A DNA stretch of 64,000 bases from Branchipolynoe longqiensis (GCA_030323885.1 CM059187.1:136193239-136257238); one strand, 5' to 3'. Shown: positions 41,976-52,065, numbered from the stretch's first letter. Made by a program: numbers and translations. The notes: generated from the letters alone by a model not told the origin.

Positions 41976-42773
41976 TAGTAGATTGAAGATGGGTGTGGTG
42001 TAGTGTGGTGTGGTGTAGTGTGGTGTGGTGTGGTGTAGTGTGGTGGGGGTGGGAATGGATTTACTATGGGATAGTGGAGCGACCGAATTACATGCATGAT
42101 GTGAAAGATGAGCAACAGGCATTTAACTGGATACTTTGAGAAATAAATTGATTTTTCTTTACATTAATTATCTTTTAATATTAAAAAAAAAAAAATCAAA
42201 GCGCAGTGGCTCATGTTAAATGGATGTGTAATTCAGTGCCATCTGGTGCTGGCAAGTTTAACTCGCTGAACTCAATGCAAGCGGAATGTGGAAATTGTTG
42301 CTTCTCAATATAATGATTCTGGGTGAGAGAGGATGAGTGGGTGGTCTGTACTTCTGACACATTCGTAGTTCTATCTCACTGCTCTGAAAGTGGGGTCACA
42401 ATCAAGATTGATAGGGCTCTGTCAATAAGCTCGGGAAATGGCCAATGTTCGTCCAATTGTTAACTATACGTAATAGAACCCTAACTTCTGTGCATGGAGG
42501 CCGGAAAGCACTAATGTATGATATTAGTCAAGCGATGATCCACTTACTATACCTGCTTACTATATCTGCTTACCATATCTGCATGATGACCCAACAGAAA
42601 TGATGTGTGGTCAAGTCTAGTAGGGAGGGGAGGCTGGCTCCTCCTGCTGTGCTGTCTCCAGGTCATCTGCGTGCCACATCCCCTGCCCAGCTCTTTTATT
42701 GAGATGGAACACATTCAAAATACAGGTACACAGTTGCTGGAAGAATCCTCAGTCAGAGACAGCATTCTTTGGC
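41976..42773. other. GTGGT microsatellite then unassigned DNA up to the gap
   Basis: 41993-42045 is gtgtggtgtagtgtggtg. The rest is not recognised. An open stretch from 42605 reads into the gap (a Leu-rich segment WLLLLCCLQVICVPHPLP). It begins with GTG and has no supporting context, so it is not called as a gene. Confidence 0.35.
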
Positions 42774-43273
42774 NNNNNNNNNNNNNNNNNNNNNNNNNNN
42801 NNNNNNNNNNNNNNNNNNNNNNNNNNNNNNNNNNNNNNNNNNNNNNNNNNNNNNNNNNNNNNNNNNNNNNNNNNNNNNNNNNNNNNNNNNNNNNNNNNNN
42901 NNNNNNNNNNNNNNNNNNNNNNNNNNNNNNNNNNNNNNNNNNNNNNNNNNNNNNNNNNNNNNNNNNNNNNNNNNNNNNNNNNNNNNNNNNNNNNNNNNNN
43001 NNNNNNNNNNNNNNNNNNNNNNNNNNNNNNNNNNNNNNNNNNNNNNNNNNNNNNNNNNNNNNNNNNNNNNNNNNNNNNNNNNNNNNNNNNNNNNNNNNNN
43101 NNNNNNNNNNNNNNNNNNNNNNNNNNNNNNNNNNNNNNNNNNNNNNNNNNNNNNNNNNNNNNNNNNNNNNNNNNNNNNNNNNNNNNNNNNNNNNNNNNNN
43201 NNNNNNNNNNNNNNNNNNNNNNNNNNNNNNNNNNNNNNNNNNNNNNNNNNNNNNNNNNNNNNNNNNNNNNNNN
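42774..43273. other. Assembly gap, exactly 500 N
   Basis: The run of N has a round length, so it is a placeholder and its true size is unknown. ORFs crossing it are meaningless. Confidence 0.98.
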
Positions 43274-43301
43274 ATGACATGCATTAATGTCCTCATACGC
43301 A

Positions 43302-43930
43302 CTACTGTCCTGAAAACCACGCACAGGTAGCCTCGACTAGTTCATGGGGATTTAACTTTTTTACTTGCTTTCTATCCACTGTGTGGTGCTTGAGTGTCCA
43401 CTTACGCTGTCGTCTTCTCTCCGAACTGGGTGTCCGACTCCCAGAGCTGGACGACGACGAACGTCTGCACCGGTGATACCGGCGTGCATGCCCAGACTTG
43501 CTACGCCCCCTCTCTTCCGACACGTCCAACAACTGCAGCTCCTCCTCCACGAGTTTACGCTGCTTCCTCAACGCCGCCACTTGCCGCTTTCGCTCCAACG
43601 CATCTACTTCTGTCTTCAATGCTGCTTCTTCCGCCGACAAACTGTCATCCACCGACACGCTAGTCGCGCCACGCACCTCTGCCTTAATTTCTGTAGCCAT
43701 TTTCTGCCTTGGCTTGACTGGCTCTGCTCTATCAACGGATGTGCCCTTGTTGCCCGCTTCGTGCTTGCCACTAAACGCTTCGGACCCAACTCGTTTACGG
43801 GCAATGCATGTTTTTGGCCACATGGACCGCAATAATCAGACATGTGCTGCATATGTCTGGGAACGCCCCTATCACGCGCCACAAAAAAAAACCACAGGTG
43901 TTGCTTGGGGTGCAGCTGGCAGGCAAGTGG
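43302..43930 (-). pseudogene. N3: Gag fragment of a third YR retrotransposon
   Basis: The 176-aa frame (43832-43302) has a basic/coiled segment (LKTEVDALERKRQVAALRKQ), an Arg/Ser-rich part and then DRKQVKKLNPHELVEA. N2 has DVKKLNPHELVAA at the equivalent place. Upstream in another frame is a Cys finger, HMSDYCGPCGQKHA, comparable to the MSAVYCSLCASSHREG start of N2 Gag. The fragment ends at a stop close to the assembly gap, so the rest may lie in the missing sequence. A GTAAGT word at 43405-43400 corresponds in position and phase to the candidate splice donor in N2. Confidence 0.75.
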
Positions 43931-44061
43931 CAAGTCCAGTGCACCTTGGCCCGGCAGGGGGCGTACACGGACGCAGCGCCGCCCGTCCCCCTGGCATCAA
44001 ACCCGGGAACCACAATCGTGGTAATTAGCAGAGAAGTTGTATAGCCGGAGGGTCTGTATAT

Positions 44062-44062
44062 G

Positions 44063-44108
<46 letters not shown>

Positions 44109-44155
44109 GAATATATATGTGTGTATATATATATGTGTATATATATGTGTATAAA
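44062..44155. repeat. (TA)n and TATATG microsatellite
   Basis: A pure TA run followed by tatatatgtgtatatatatg. No gene. Confidence 0.9.
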
Positions 44156-44158
44156 TGT

Positions 44159-44333
44159 ACAGTAAAACCTCTCTAAATCGACAGACGTTGGGACTGACTT
44201 TATGTGGTCCATTTTGGGAGTTAGAGGAGTTACGGAGTTAGAATATGGTTACAATGGTATTGTTGGGACCCAAATAAAGAGATCGATATGCGGGAGTAGT
44301 CGATCTATGGAGGTGGTCGGTTAGAGAGGTTCT
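44159..44333 (+). mobile_element. Tigger/pogo-like MITE, copy 2
   Basis: Starts cagtaaaacctctctaaatc. The body shares tttatgtggtccattttggg and gttgggacccaaataaagag with copy 1. The right end ggttagagaggttctgtgg is slightly decayed. Confidence 0.8.
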
Positions 44334-44334
44334 G

Positions 44335-45495
44335 TGGTTGTGTAGGCAGGCTATAGTGAAATCAATACAGACAAAGAGAAAGGAAGAGTATAAAGGAGTG
44401 TAAAGGAAGAGAGATAGTCAAGCCCTCAGGGCCCGTATGCAGGAGTCAGTGTTAGCGGGGTTTGGTGTTACAGCCTATTACCGATTAGCTATCGCCGATG
44501 TCAGGAACTGTGTCAAGTCGTATGCAAGAACGCGTAACACTTACATTTTAGCTAAACGTGAAATTATTTATAGATTTGGGAAATCCCTCTGCGTCTTTAG
44601 TGATATATTAGGCTTAAATCTATTAAATGCGATCATATTTAACACAATTAAATACGTAATAAGTGAAATTTGAGGAAATTAACCCTAAATTCGAAGCAAT
44701 ATTAACGCTGCCGCCGTAAAAAGCGGCGATATTAATATTTATATGTTCGAATCGACGAACGTAAAGTAAACAAATCGCCGCAGCCGCCGCATCGACGTCG
44801 CTTTCCATACTGGCGGCGGCGGCGGTTTGTTTACTTTACGTTCGTCGATTCGAACATATAAATATTAATATCGCCGCCAGTACGGCGGTTAGCCTTAATA
44901 ATGCTTCGAATTTAGGGTTAATTTCCTCAAATTTCACTTATTACGTATTTAATTCTGTTAAATATGATCGCATTGAATAGATTTGGGCCTAATAAACTCG
45001 CTAAGCCTGATATTTTTTAGGGTTAAGGTAACACCGGTTAAGCCTTTGGTGTTAGGCCTAACACTGACTCGTGCATACCATTTTTTCGCCGCTAACCCGG
45101 AATTCCCGACAAACACCGTTTTGCCTCGCTAACACTGACTCCTGCATACGGCCCCTGGTTTATTATTTATATGGTTACATGGGAAACAAGCATTCTTGCC
45201 CCTACCAATAGGGATCCAGCATTCCTGGTCCCCATGGCTACCAGTGGTCTGCCCACCACCACCAAGCTGTGTGGCCCATCTGGCAACCACCAACCTTGAC
45301 TCTGAGTGTTGTGATCCTACCCAGCAGAGGAGGAGGGGGTAGGCCCTGAGTGCCCTTACACACAGCCCTGTGAGCACGACTATGTCTATTTACATCCCAC
45401 TCAGGCACCACCAGCACTTATAAAGTTATATATATATACATACATGCGCTTGGTAACATACACCTGTTTAGTAATAGAACATTTGCATTCCCCCC
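44335..45495 (-). repeat. Interspersed repeat E, copy 2, split by foldback P
   Basis: 44335-44426 and 45158-45495 together mirror 4547-5025 (aatcaatacagacaaagaga; then ttatttatatggttacatgg, ccatggctaccagtggtctg and aatagaacatttgcattccc). The split falls inside aagccct|gtttatt, where copy 1 is continuous. Confidence 0.75.
44427..45157. mobile_element. Foldback element P, 731-bp near-palindrome
   Basis: The left end cagggcccgtatgcaggagt and the complement of actcctgcatacggcccctg at the right are inverted repeats. Matching arms extend inward through ttgaggaaattaaccctaaa/tttagggttaatttcctcaa to a GC-rich centre near 44780-44815. The inner arms (gatattaatatttatatgtt..., 44727-44778 and 44822-44875) are almost perfect. 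It could fold into one hairpin of about 300 bp. No coding capacity. A related terminus was not seen elsewhere in the window. Confidence 0.85.
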
Positions 45496-45518
45496 TCAGA
45501 CTATTTTGCATGTGTATA

Positions 45519-45775
45519 TGAGACTGTCTCAAAAGGTGCTAAGCAATATGGGACAAAACTTTGTCCATAGTAACGATCAACACATTATCTATTTATGCAT
45601 TTGCTCAGGATAAACTGATTTGTTTTTTACATGGTGTTTCATAATCCCAATAGAATACATATTGATTTGAAGCAAATGTCCTTGTGTTTTCAGTGTAACC
45701 GTTTCTGTGCTGTTTTGTGTCAATCGTTACTATGGACAAAAAAACAAAGAGTTAGCACCTTTTGAGACAGGCTCA
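45519..45775. mobile_element. Tc1/mariner-like MITE with TA duplication
   Basis: The ends tgagactgtctcaaaaggtg and the complement of caccttttgagacaggctca are inverted, and the similarity continues to gtccatagtaacgat on both arms. TA lies on each side (45517-45518 and 45776-45777). 257 bp, no ORF. Confidence 0.8.
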
Positions 45776-46425
45776 TATATATATATGTATATGTATATAT
45801 AATAAGAGTTCAGGCGCAAAACCCCATAAATGCCAATCCAAAAATTGAGATAAACATTGGAATTAAACCATCAATACATTTTCTTTTGTATACATTCCTA
45901 CTCTTTTCTTCATTGCTCCGTAATCATGTGATCATATGAAAAGTGGAATTAGTGAGAATTAACATTATTTTCAGGTATAAATCTGTTATCTAAACTATAT
46001 TTTTGGATTTGCATTTACAGGGATGTGCGCCAGAACTCTTCAGATACAAACATATATATATATATACATATATATATACATATATATACATATATGATAT
46101 ATATACATATATCATATATATACATATATGATATATAATGCATTATGTACATATAAAGGATGGAGGAGGAAGGAGGGCTAAGCCTGACATCGGCTCAATG
46201 TCACTATTATCCTCCAATGGGGCTTAGTAATTGTGATGTTTTAATGTAAACAATAAACATGTTGAAGGTATTCGTTGCACTACGAGCACTGCTGGCGCCA
46301 CCTAGAGGCACCTATATAAGCATTGAGCGAACCGGCAGCGCCACATGGTACCAACTTTTAACTTCATATGGTGGGCAAGACTGGTATCTTGCCAGAGCGA
46401 AAATAAGATCCCATTCAGACCAATT
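45776..46425. other. AT-rich microsatellite and unassigned DNA
   Basis: 46046-46140 is tatatacatatatgatata repeat. The interval 46255-46425 is not recognised. It contains a possible TATA box (acctatataagcat at 46309) downstream of ggcgccacctagaggc. Confidence 0.35.
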
Positions 46426-46645
46426 TCTCTTTTTGTGTTGTTACTCTGTCTTCAACTGTCTTCTGGCTACAGAAAGAGAGGGCGCCCTTGTCTCCAGTTC
46501 AAGGATACCATCAAGAGAAACCTGAAGCTGAGAGACATTAAGACCGACTCATGGACGCAACTCTCACAGCAGAGAGCTAAATGGAGAGTGGCAGTCAAGT
46601 AATGAAAGCAGTCTTTGTCGCATCGCGACTGACAGCATGATGATG
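46426..46645 (+). pseudogene. LINE 3' end (type 2), copy 2
   Basis: From tcaactgtcttctggctaca onward it matches 16486-16680. It encodes SGYRKRGRPCLQFKDTIKRN, then LSQQRAKWRVAVK and a stop, then the cgactgacagcatgatgatg tail. Severely 5'-truncated. Confidence 0.8.
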
Positions 46646-46671
46646 ATGACTCTGCAATAGGATTATATATA

Positions 46672-46877
46672 TGTGATGTATAAGCATTATGCGAGTATAA
46701 AGCCGCGTAAGGGAATTTCTATGTCTTTGTTACACTGTATTATGTTATTCCGATATTATATTATTGGCCAATGGGCTTCCTGCATCTATTTGCTTCCTAC
46801 TCATACGGGTACCAGTGGCTCCACCACCGCCTGACCATACTTCCGCCGCTACTACTGTCACTTGCGACCGGAATTTT
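46672..46877 (+). repeat. N2 repeat A1, probable promoter region
   Basis: 206 bp beginning tgtgatgtataagcattatg. It contains gagtataaagccgcg (TATA-like). Gag begins 65 bp downstream. Diverged relatives of its first 45 bp occur at 52963-53000 and, inverted, at 63862-63912. Confidence 0.85.
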
Positions 46878-46941
46878 GAAGCGTCAACACCTCCTCCGCC
46901 ACCTCCTCGCCTCCTCGCCGCCGCCGCCTCTACCACCCGTG

Positions 46942-47953
46942 ATGTCGGCTGTCTACTGTTCTCTCTGTGCGTCCTCGCACAGGGAGGGTGACCTTGAGGC
47001 CTGCTCCCGCAACCAGATCGAGAGCGAGGTCGACGGACAGCCATCACGTCTGTCACGAAGAGCATCGGCTGAGCGGCAGGCGAGATCTAAATAGGAGGGG
47101 GACGTTTCTTCAGCCATGCAAGGCATGTCTCTGGAAGACCAGGTGAAGGAAGACATCCGGGAAATGGAGCTGGAGGAGGAGATGGCGAAGCTGGACGAGC
47201 AGAGGGAAGGCCTGCGAAGACGCAGGGCCGAGCGCCAGGCGAGGAACGCGGACGCACGGGGCCCGGAGGCGCCTAAGGGGCCAAAGCGGGCACTCCAAAC
47301 ATGGACCGACGCGCCAACAGGAGAGGAAGCCGAGCCCAACAGAACACTCCGCCTATGGGACACGCGCCTCCCGCCACCACTCCAGGGGGAGGAGATCCCG
47401 ACGCCACAGCGACTCCAGGTCTGGGAGTCGGTCCAGCAGCAGCACGAGGAGACAGAGAAGTAAGTGGTCCCTTCGTAAATTCACTGTTGCGCGCAAAGAT
47501 GTTAAGAAGCTAAACCCGCACGAGTTAGTCGCTGCCTCTGCCCTATGGTGCTTGGACATTGACACTGACTCTCTCTCAAAGAAGGACTATCGTACCTTCC
47601 TTGAGCATATCCATTTCCTATCTGTGAGAGCCATGACCGATGATTTCAAGGACGCAGCCCACGTCGCTTATGACTCGGCTATTAGGAAGAAGGCGGAGGA
47701 GCATGGCTTCGCCGCCTTCTCTGAGGCATACCAGGGCACTAGCGTGATACATTACGGTGCGCAGCAGATGAAAACTAAGCGGGGGACCACTTACAATGCC
47801 AAACGTAGTAACACTGGGGGCGGTAAGAAATCTTGCTACCAGTGGAACAAGGAAGCTGGCTGTTCCCGGTCAGAGGAGAGCTGTAATTTTGCTCACAGCT
47901 GTGGAAAATGTGGTAGCCGCTCTCACAAGCAATTCAAATGCACTAGGGATTGA
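46942..47953 (+). pseudogene. N2 Gag
   Basis: The ATG at 46942 opens MSAVYCSLCASSHREG (a Cys/His finger). The frame meets TAG at 47092-47094 and continues unchanged into MQGMSLEDQVKEDIREMELE, a charged coiled-coil region. Between about 47290 and 47410 it must change frame once. The next frame has an Arg/Ser segment, KWSLRKFTVARKDVKKLNPHE, a helical part (YRTFLEHIHFLSVRAMTD) and a C-terminal finger, CYQWNKEAGCSRSEESCNFA followed by HSCGKCGSRSHKQFKC (CCCH then CCHC-like). It ends at TGA 47951-47953. Inferred role: RNA-binding particle protein. Confidence 0.75.
47454..47465 (+). promoter_or_regulatory. Candidate 5' splice donor in N2 gag
   Basis: agagaa|GTAAGT with G of GT at 47460. In the Gag frame the exon would end one base into a codon. 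The N3 fragment keeps GTAAGT at the equivalent codon although the amino acid differs (AGT Ser here, CGT Arg there). Confidence 0.55.
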
Positions 47954-49177
47954 CGACCTGATGAACACTGCCGACTAGTCAAGGGGGCTGTTGTGAGGAC
48001 TTTTGAGAAGATTAATACTGTTGTTACTGTTGCTCTAGATCACAAGATTGGACCGGGCGAAGCCTGCTCCCACTTTAAACATGTATCGATTGCAGACAGG
48101 GGTGTTGACACCGTCGTTGATCCTGACCGTGCTAATGATGCCGACACCAGACACTCATCTTTTGAAAATGTTTCACACGTTCCCGCCCCGCCTGTTGACA
48201 ATTGTGCTACGGTGGGATCTGGCGCCGCCGCTGATAAAAAATGTTTCAGAAGCGGAGGCGCTGAAGCCGGTGGTGATAATGGTTGCGCTCCGTCCGTGAA
48301 TTATTTCAGGGGCGGAGTGGGGGTTGCTAAGATTGAACCTGATACATGTACTCGTGATGCTAGGATTGAACCTGATACATGTACACTTGATGCTAATATT
48401 AATTTCAGAGACGCTGGTCAGGGCCGCCCCCATGCCGAATCCCCAGAAGGGGGGGGGGACGCTATGACAAATAATACAGTCGTCATTAATGTACCCAAAG
48501 TTGTGGGCAGGGCCGTCCCCATATGTCATCCCGAAATACGGGGTGGGGGGAACGCCAAGATAAATGATGCAATCCGGATTAATGGTACCCACAGTAGTGG
48601 CCAGGGCCGCCCCCATTTTGATTTCCATGTGAGGGAGGGGGACGCCGTAATGACCGCATTTGGCGGGAAAAGATGCCCACAAGTCGCTAGGACTGCTGGC
48701 GCGCACAGCCCCCACGACACCGCTGTCTCAGCCTGGCCGTGTGATGGGAGTACTAGTGGCGGGAGGCCAGATACGGGTGAGGGCGATGACAGGCAGATTA
48801 GCGCTGGCGACAAATGCTACACCCACACACCCGGCGCCGCCACAGCCTCAGATGTTGCCGCACACAGCGGGACGGACGCCAGCGCCTCTGATGTCCCTAA
48901 TTTGCAAAGGGCAGGCAATGGATTAGCTGTGACTATAGCCGGCTGGGCTGAGCTCGATGGTCATGAGGGCGGGGGCTGGCTGTCAGTGGTCTATGTGGAC
49001 AAGGGCCTCTCAGTAACTGTTCGCGAGACTGGAGATGAACTTTCCTTTCGCGTTTATGATAATTGTACGCAGGGTACTTGCTCCTGCACACACACTATAG
49101 CGGGCTGTACTGTCCAACTCCGTCCGCCCTTGCAGGATCTTCAGCGAATTATTTTTGAGGGGCGACTCCGACCCTGA
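47954..49177 (+). CDS. N2 Gag extension, unknown 400-residue frame
   Basis: Directly after the Gag stop (TGA, followed by C) the same frame stays open for about 400 codons (RPDEHCRLVKGAVVRTFEK...). No known domain is recognised. It has an in-frame minisatellite of about 93 bp repeated three times at 48415-48655 (GQGRPH / GRAVPICH / GQGRPHFDFH), and a 10-residue doublet (IEPDTCTRDAR, IEPDTCTLDAN). The C-terminal part (VTIAGWAELDGHEGGGWLSV, CTQGTCSCTHTIAGC) is non-repetitive. It may be reached by readthrough of the TGA, or the TGA may be a mutation. It overlaps the RT frame by 23 bp. Confidence 0.5.
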   Translation, partial: RPDEHCRLVKGAVVRTFEKINTVVTVALDHKIGPGEACSHFKHVSIADRGVDTVVDPDRANDADTRHSSFENVSHVPAPPVDNCATVGSGAAADKKCFRSGGAEAGGDNGCAPSVNYFRGGVGVAKIEPDTCTRDARIEPDTCTLDANINFRDAGQGRPHAESPEGGGDAMTNNTVVINVPKVVGRAVPICHPEIRGGGNAKINDAIRINGTHSSGQGRPHFDFHVREGDAVMTAFGGKRCPQVARTAGAHSPHDTAVSAWPCDGSTSGGRPDTGEGDDRQISAGDKCYTHTPGAATASDVAAHSGTDASASDVPNLQRAGNGLAVTIAGWAELDGHEGGGWLSVVYVDKGLSVTVRETGDELSFRVYDNCTQGTCSCTHTIAGCTVQLRPPLQDLQRIIFEGRLRP

Positions 49178-50114
49178 TAGCCAATATATTCTGACCGGGG
49201 CTGTCTTCGGATACAATGTAATTAACCCTGACTGTGACTTAGCATACACAACTAACTGTAGGGTTCCCCGAGGCTCAGATGACAGGTCGGCGATTTCAGA
49301 CAAACTTACCAGCGAAATCGATAGAGGCGGGGTCTCCGTAGTAGATGACCCACCAGCTTGTATCCACAACTTATTTTGCGTACCGAAAGATGGGGGTGGA
49401 TCTCGGACTATTGTAGATTGTAGCCGCCCGACTGACTGCTCTGTTAACTCTTGCACTGATGATGTTTGTGTAAAATTTTGCTACAAGAGTGTCGATTCCG
49501 TGGTCGAGGTTATGGAGAGGGGGGACTTTATGTCCACAGTTGACATTAAGGACGCTTACCGTGCCGTATCAATACACCCCAGGGACCGGGAAAGGCAAGG
49601 TCTACACTGGCACTTCGGTGCCGACGGTGGCACTAAATGCACCTACATGAAGGACAATAGGCTATGCATGGGTCTCTCCTCCAGCCCTTATGTGTTTAGC
49701 AAGATCTCTGACTTCGTCGTGAGATGTGCGATGCGAGAAGGGGTAGTTAGAGTTATTAACTACCTCGATGATTTTTGCATAGTTAGTCCGAGCCTCGCTG
49801 AGGGATGTAGGGACCAGGAGAAAATCATAGCTATCCTCAGGAGGGTCGGGTTCTTTGTAAGCTTCGGCAAGCTGACCTCCCCAAGCACCACTGTCCGCTT
49901 CCTGGGGATCATCATCGACTCGGTGGAGTTGGAAATGAGGCTCCCTGAAGATAAACTGTGCAGACTGATCGCGGTCCTCAAGGGCGTTAGCGGCCGTCGT
50001 AAGGTGTCTCGGAGGGAGCTCGAAAGCCTGGGCGGCTTGCTTACACACTGCAGCAAGGTAGTTAAGGGGGGTAGGACATTCTGCCGCCGGTTTATGACGC
50101 GATTAACAGCGTGA
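49155..50114 (+). CDS. N2 reverse transcriptase
   Basis: 319 aa uninterrupted. It contains ACIHNLFCVPKDGGGSRTIV (fingers), FMSTVDIKDAYRAVSIHP (palm Asp 130), MGLSSSPYVFSKISDFV and RVINYLDDFCIV (YLDD at residues 203-206), then RFLGIIID and a thumb-like RRKVSRRELESLGGLLTHCS. It matches the DIRS/Ngaro RT group. No ATG at the beginning (first usable codon TTG), so expression by frameshift from the preceding frame or by splicing is likely. It ends at TGA 50112-50114, where a missing base near 50093 separates it from RNase H. Confidence 0.85.
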   Translation: MRGDSDPDSQYILTGAVFGYNVINPDCDLAYTTNCRVPRGSDDRSAISDKLTSEIDRGGVSVVDDPPACIHNLFCVPKDGGGSRTIVDCSRPTDCSVNSCTDDVCVKFCYKSVDSVVEVMERGDFMSTVDIKDAYRAVSIHPRDRERQGLHWHFGADGGTKCTYMKDNRLCMGLSSSPYVFSKISDFVVRCAMREGVVRVINYLDDFCIVSPSLAEGCRDQEKIIAILRRVGFFVSFGKLTSPSTTVRFLGIIIDSVELEMRLPEDKLCRLIAVLKGVSGRRKVSRRELESLGGLLTHCSKVVKGGRTFCRRFMTRLTA

Positions 50115-50720
50115 GAGAGCCACACTTTAAGATCAGGCTATCTAAGGGCTTCCGTGATGATGTTGATTGGTGGTGTGGCTTTGCAGCCCGATTTAACGGC
50201 AAGGCCCGAATACTGGGACCATTCGCTGCACACCTCTCAACCTACAGTGATGCCTCCAACTTTGGCTATGGGGCCCTTCACGGCCATGATTGGGTAGCAG
50301 GCGCTTTCGCCCCAAGGGATGATGACAGGTTAAAAATGAGCATTGGTGCTCACCACACCCCTCCCGATGACCACTCCTCCTCCGCGCATATTAACGTGCG
50401 CGAGATGTGGGCGGCCTATGCTGCCGCTCTCAGATGGGGTAGCCTTTGGAAAGATTGCTCGGTTGTCATGGTTACTGACAGCACAACCGCAATGGCCGCT
50501 CTCAACTCTGGTCGCTCCAGGAGCCCCGACATAATGTTCTACCTCAGACGCCTCTTCTGGCTAGCATCCGAGGGGAATTTTGAGTTCTCTTCCGTATTTA
50601 TTGGAAGTAGTGATAACGTCATATGCGATGCTCTGAGCAGGCTGGACGACCCCACCAGTGCTAGCCGCATCTCTGAGGCCAACCCGACGGGCAGCCTATG
50701 TTGTGCAGGGCTCTTCAGTG
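50093..50720 (+). CDS. N2 RNase H
   Basis: In the frame from 50111: STYSDASNFGYGA (D47), INVREMWAAYAA (E98), VMVTDSTTAMAAL (D123) and NVICDALSRLDD (D173). The four catalytic residues of RNase H are intact in one frame. The frame naturally continues the RT if one base is added near 50093. It follows RT and precedes YR, as in Ngaro elements. Confidence 0.8.
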
Positions 50721-50722
50721 AA

Positions 50723-50742
50723 GTCTTCTCCTCCCCTTGCAG
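50723..50742 (+). promoter_or_regulatory. Candidate 3' splice acceptor before N2 YR
   Basis: tcttctcctccccttgcag followed by GG at 50743: a long pyrimidine tract with CAG, exactly at the beginning of the YR domain. The YR frame needs one base from an upstream exon, and the donor at 47460 supplies exactly one (A). The joined codon is AGG and the frame stays open. Confidence 0.6.
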
Positions 50743-51733
50743 GGTTGGAAGAGCTGCGGAGGGAGAAGGTGACGTTCCAAAACCGGTCGTACGCGCCCAA
50801 CTCAATCACGACACGTGGGGTCCAGGTGAGGAGGTACCTGGAGTTTGTGGGGGGCTACTCGGAGTCACTCAGCCCGTTGCCATGCCCGCCAAGGCAGGTG
50901 GCTCTCTATGCCACATGGCTGGCGCGGACGATGAAGTACTCATCAATCCTGAACTACCTCAGTGGGCTGAACAACTTCTTGAGACAGAGGGGCTCGGAGC
51001 CAATAGCCTACACTAACTTCGAGATTGCCTCCACGTTAAGAGGTATCCGGAGGGAGTGCTCCACGGCTCCAAAGCAAGCCATCCCTATCCTGCCCGAAAC
51101 CCTCCTGAGCATGTTCCGCTTCCTATCCTCGAAACCGGCCATGTGGCTTGGAGAGCTGCTCTGCTATGCAGCTTCAGGGCCCTGCTGAGGAAATGCCAGG
51201 TGACCGCGTCTGATTCCGCTCTCCTCAGGGGGGACTTCCGCTTCTTCCCCTGGGGGATGATTATATCCATAAGGCGCTCAAAGACTATACAATTTAAGGA
51301 GAGGGTCCTGGAGATCCCAGTTGCTCGCTGCCCCAATACCCAGATCTGTGCAGTTCATTGGACAGAGCTCCACTTTGAGCAGCTCCCAGCGACTCAGTTG
51401 GAACAGGCTTTCCGGATTCCGGGCGAGGGCCACTCCTCCCACCCCCTTCCTTATAAAGTCTACCAGTCGACCCTGAAAGTATTCGCGGAGAAGGCGGGGC
51501 TCGACCCCACAGCTGTCTCCTCCCACTCCCTCAGGAGGGGCGGCTGCACCTTCCTGTCTCTGTGCGGCGCTACAATCGAAGAGCTCCGTACCCGGGGCGA
51601 TTGGTGCACCGACACGGTCTTCACCTACTTGAAGACCCCCCTCTCGATCAGGATCATGAATGATATGAGGGTGGCTACGTCACTTGCCACCACTCCATTG
51701 CCTCCCCAATACTCGGCACTCCTTGACTTATGA
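50743..51733 (+). pseudogene. N2 tyrosine recombinase (YR)
   Basis: The N-terminal core-binding part in frame 50658-51188 (GLEELRREKVTFQNRSYAPN, QVALYATWLARTMKYSSILN). Near 51145 a missing base moves the frame. The catalytic part (51056-51733 frame) has FRALLRKCQV (R45), RRSKTIQF (K76), SSHSLRRGG (H157, R160), RGDWCTDT (W183 at the second His position) and FTYLKTPL (Y191). The catalytic set is complete. Stop at 51731-51733, 28 bp before B1. Function: integration of the circular cDNA. Confidence 0.85.
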
Positions 51734-51761
51734 TATGGGTTGGGGTATCTTCGATCTTGGC

Positions 51762-51841
51762 AATATTCCCTATGCCAGAGAATATATTATCTCAACCCAC
51801 ATTCATTGTCTTTCTCTCTTTTGTACTGTAGCTTGTGTTTA
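51762..51841 (+). repeat. N2 repeat B1
   Basis: 80 bp, aatattccctatgccagaga ... tagcttgtgttta, identical to B2 and directly joined to A2. This junction equals the joined outer ends of the element. Confidence 0.9.
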
Positions 51842-52047
51842 TGTGATGTATAAGCATTATGCGAGTATAAAGCCGCGTAAGGGAATTTCTATGTCTTTGT
51901 TACACTGTATTATGTTATTCCGATATTATATTATTGGCCAATGGGCTTCCTGCATCTATTTGCTTCCTACTCATACGGGTACCAGTGGCTCCACCACCGC
52001 CTGACCATACTTCCGCCGCTACTACTGTCACTTGCGACCGGAATTTT
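51842..52047 (+). repeat. N2 repeat A2
   Basis: 206 bp identical to A1 as far as I can compare. An 18-bp spacer with a pyrimidine start (ccttttaggctagggca) separates it from B2. Confidence 0.9.
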
Positions 52048-52065
52048 TCCTTTTAGGCTAGGGCA

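Noticed and set aside
42605..43330. ORFs across 42774-43273
   Set aside because: They read through 500 N. The short real part before the gap has a GTG start and no supporting context.
49110..49135. Second splice acceptor (cgcccttgcag) before N2 RT
   Set aside because: Pyrimidine-rich with AG, but joining it to the gag donor gives a quick stop in the resulting frame, so support is weak.
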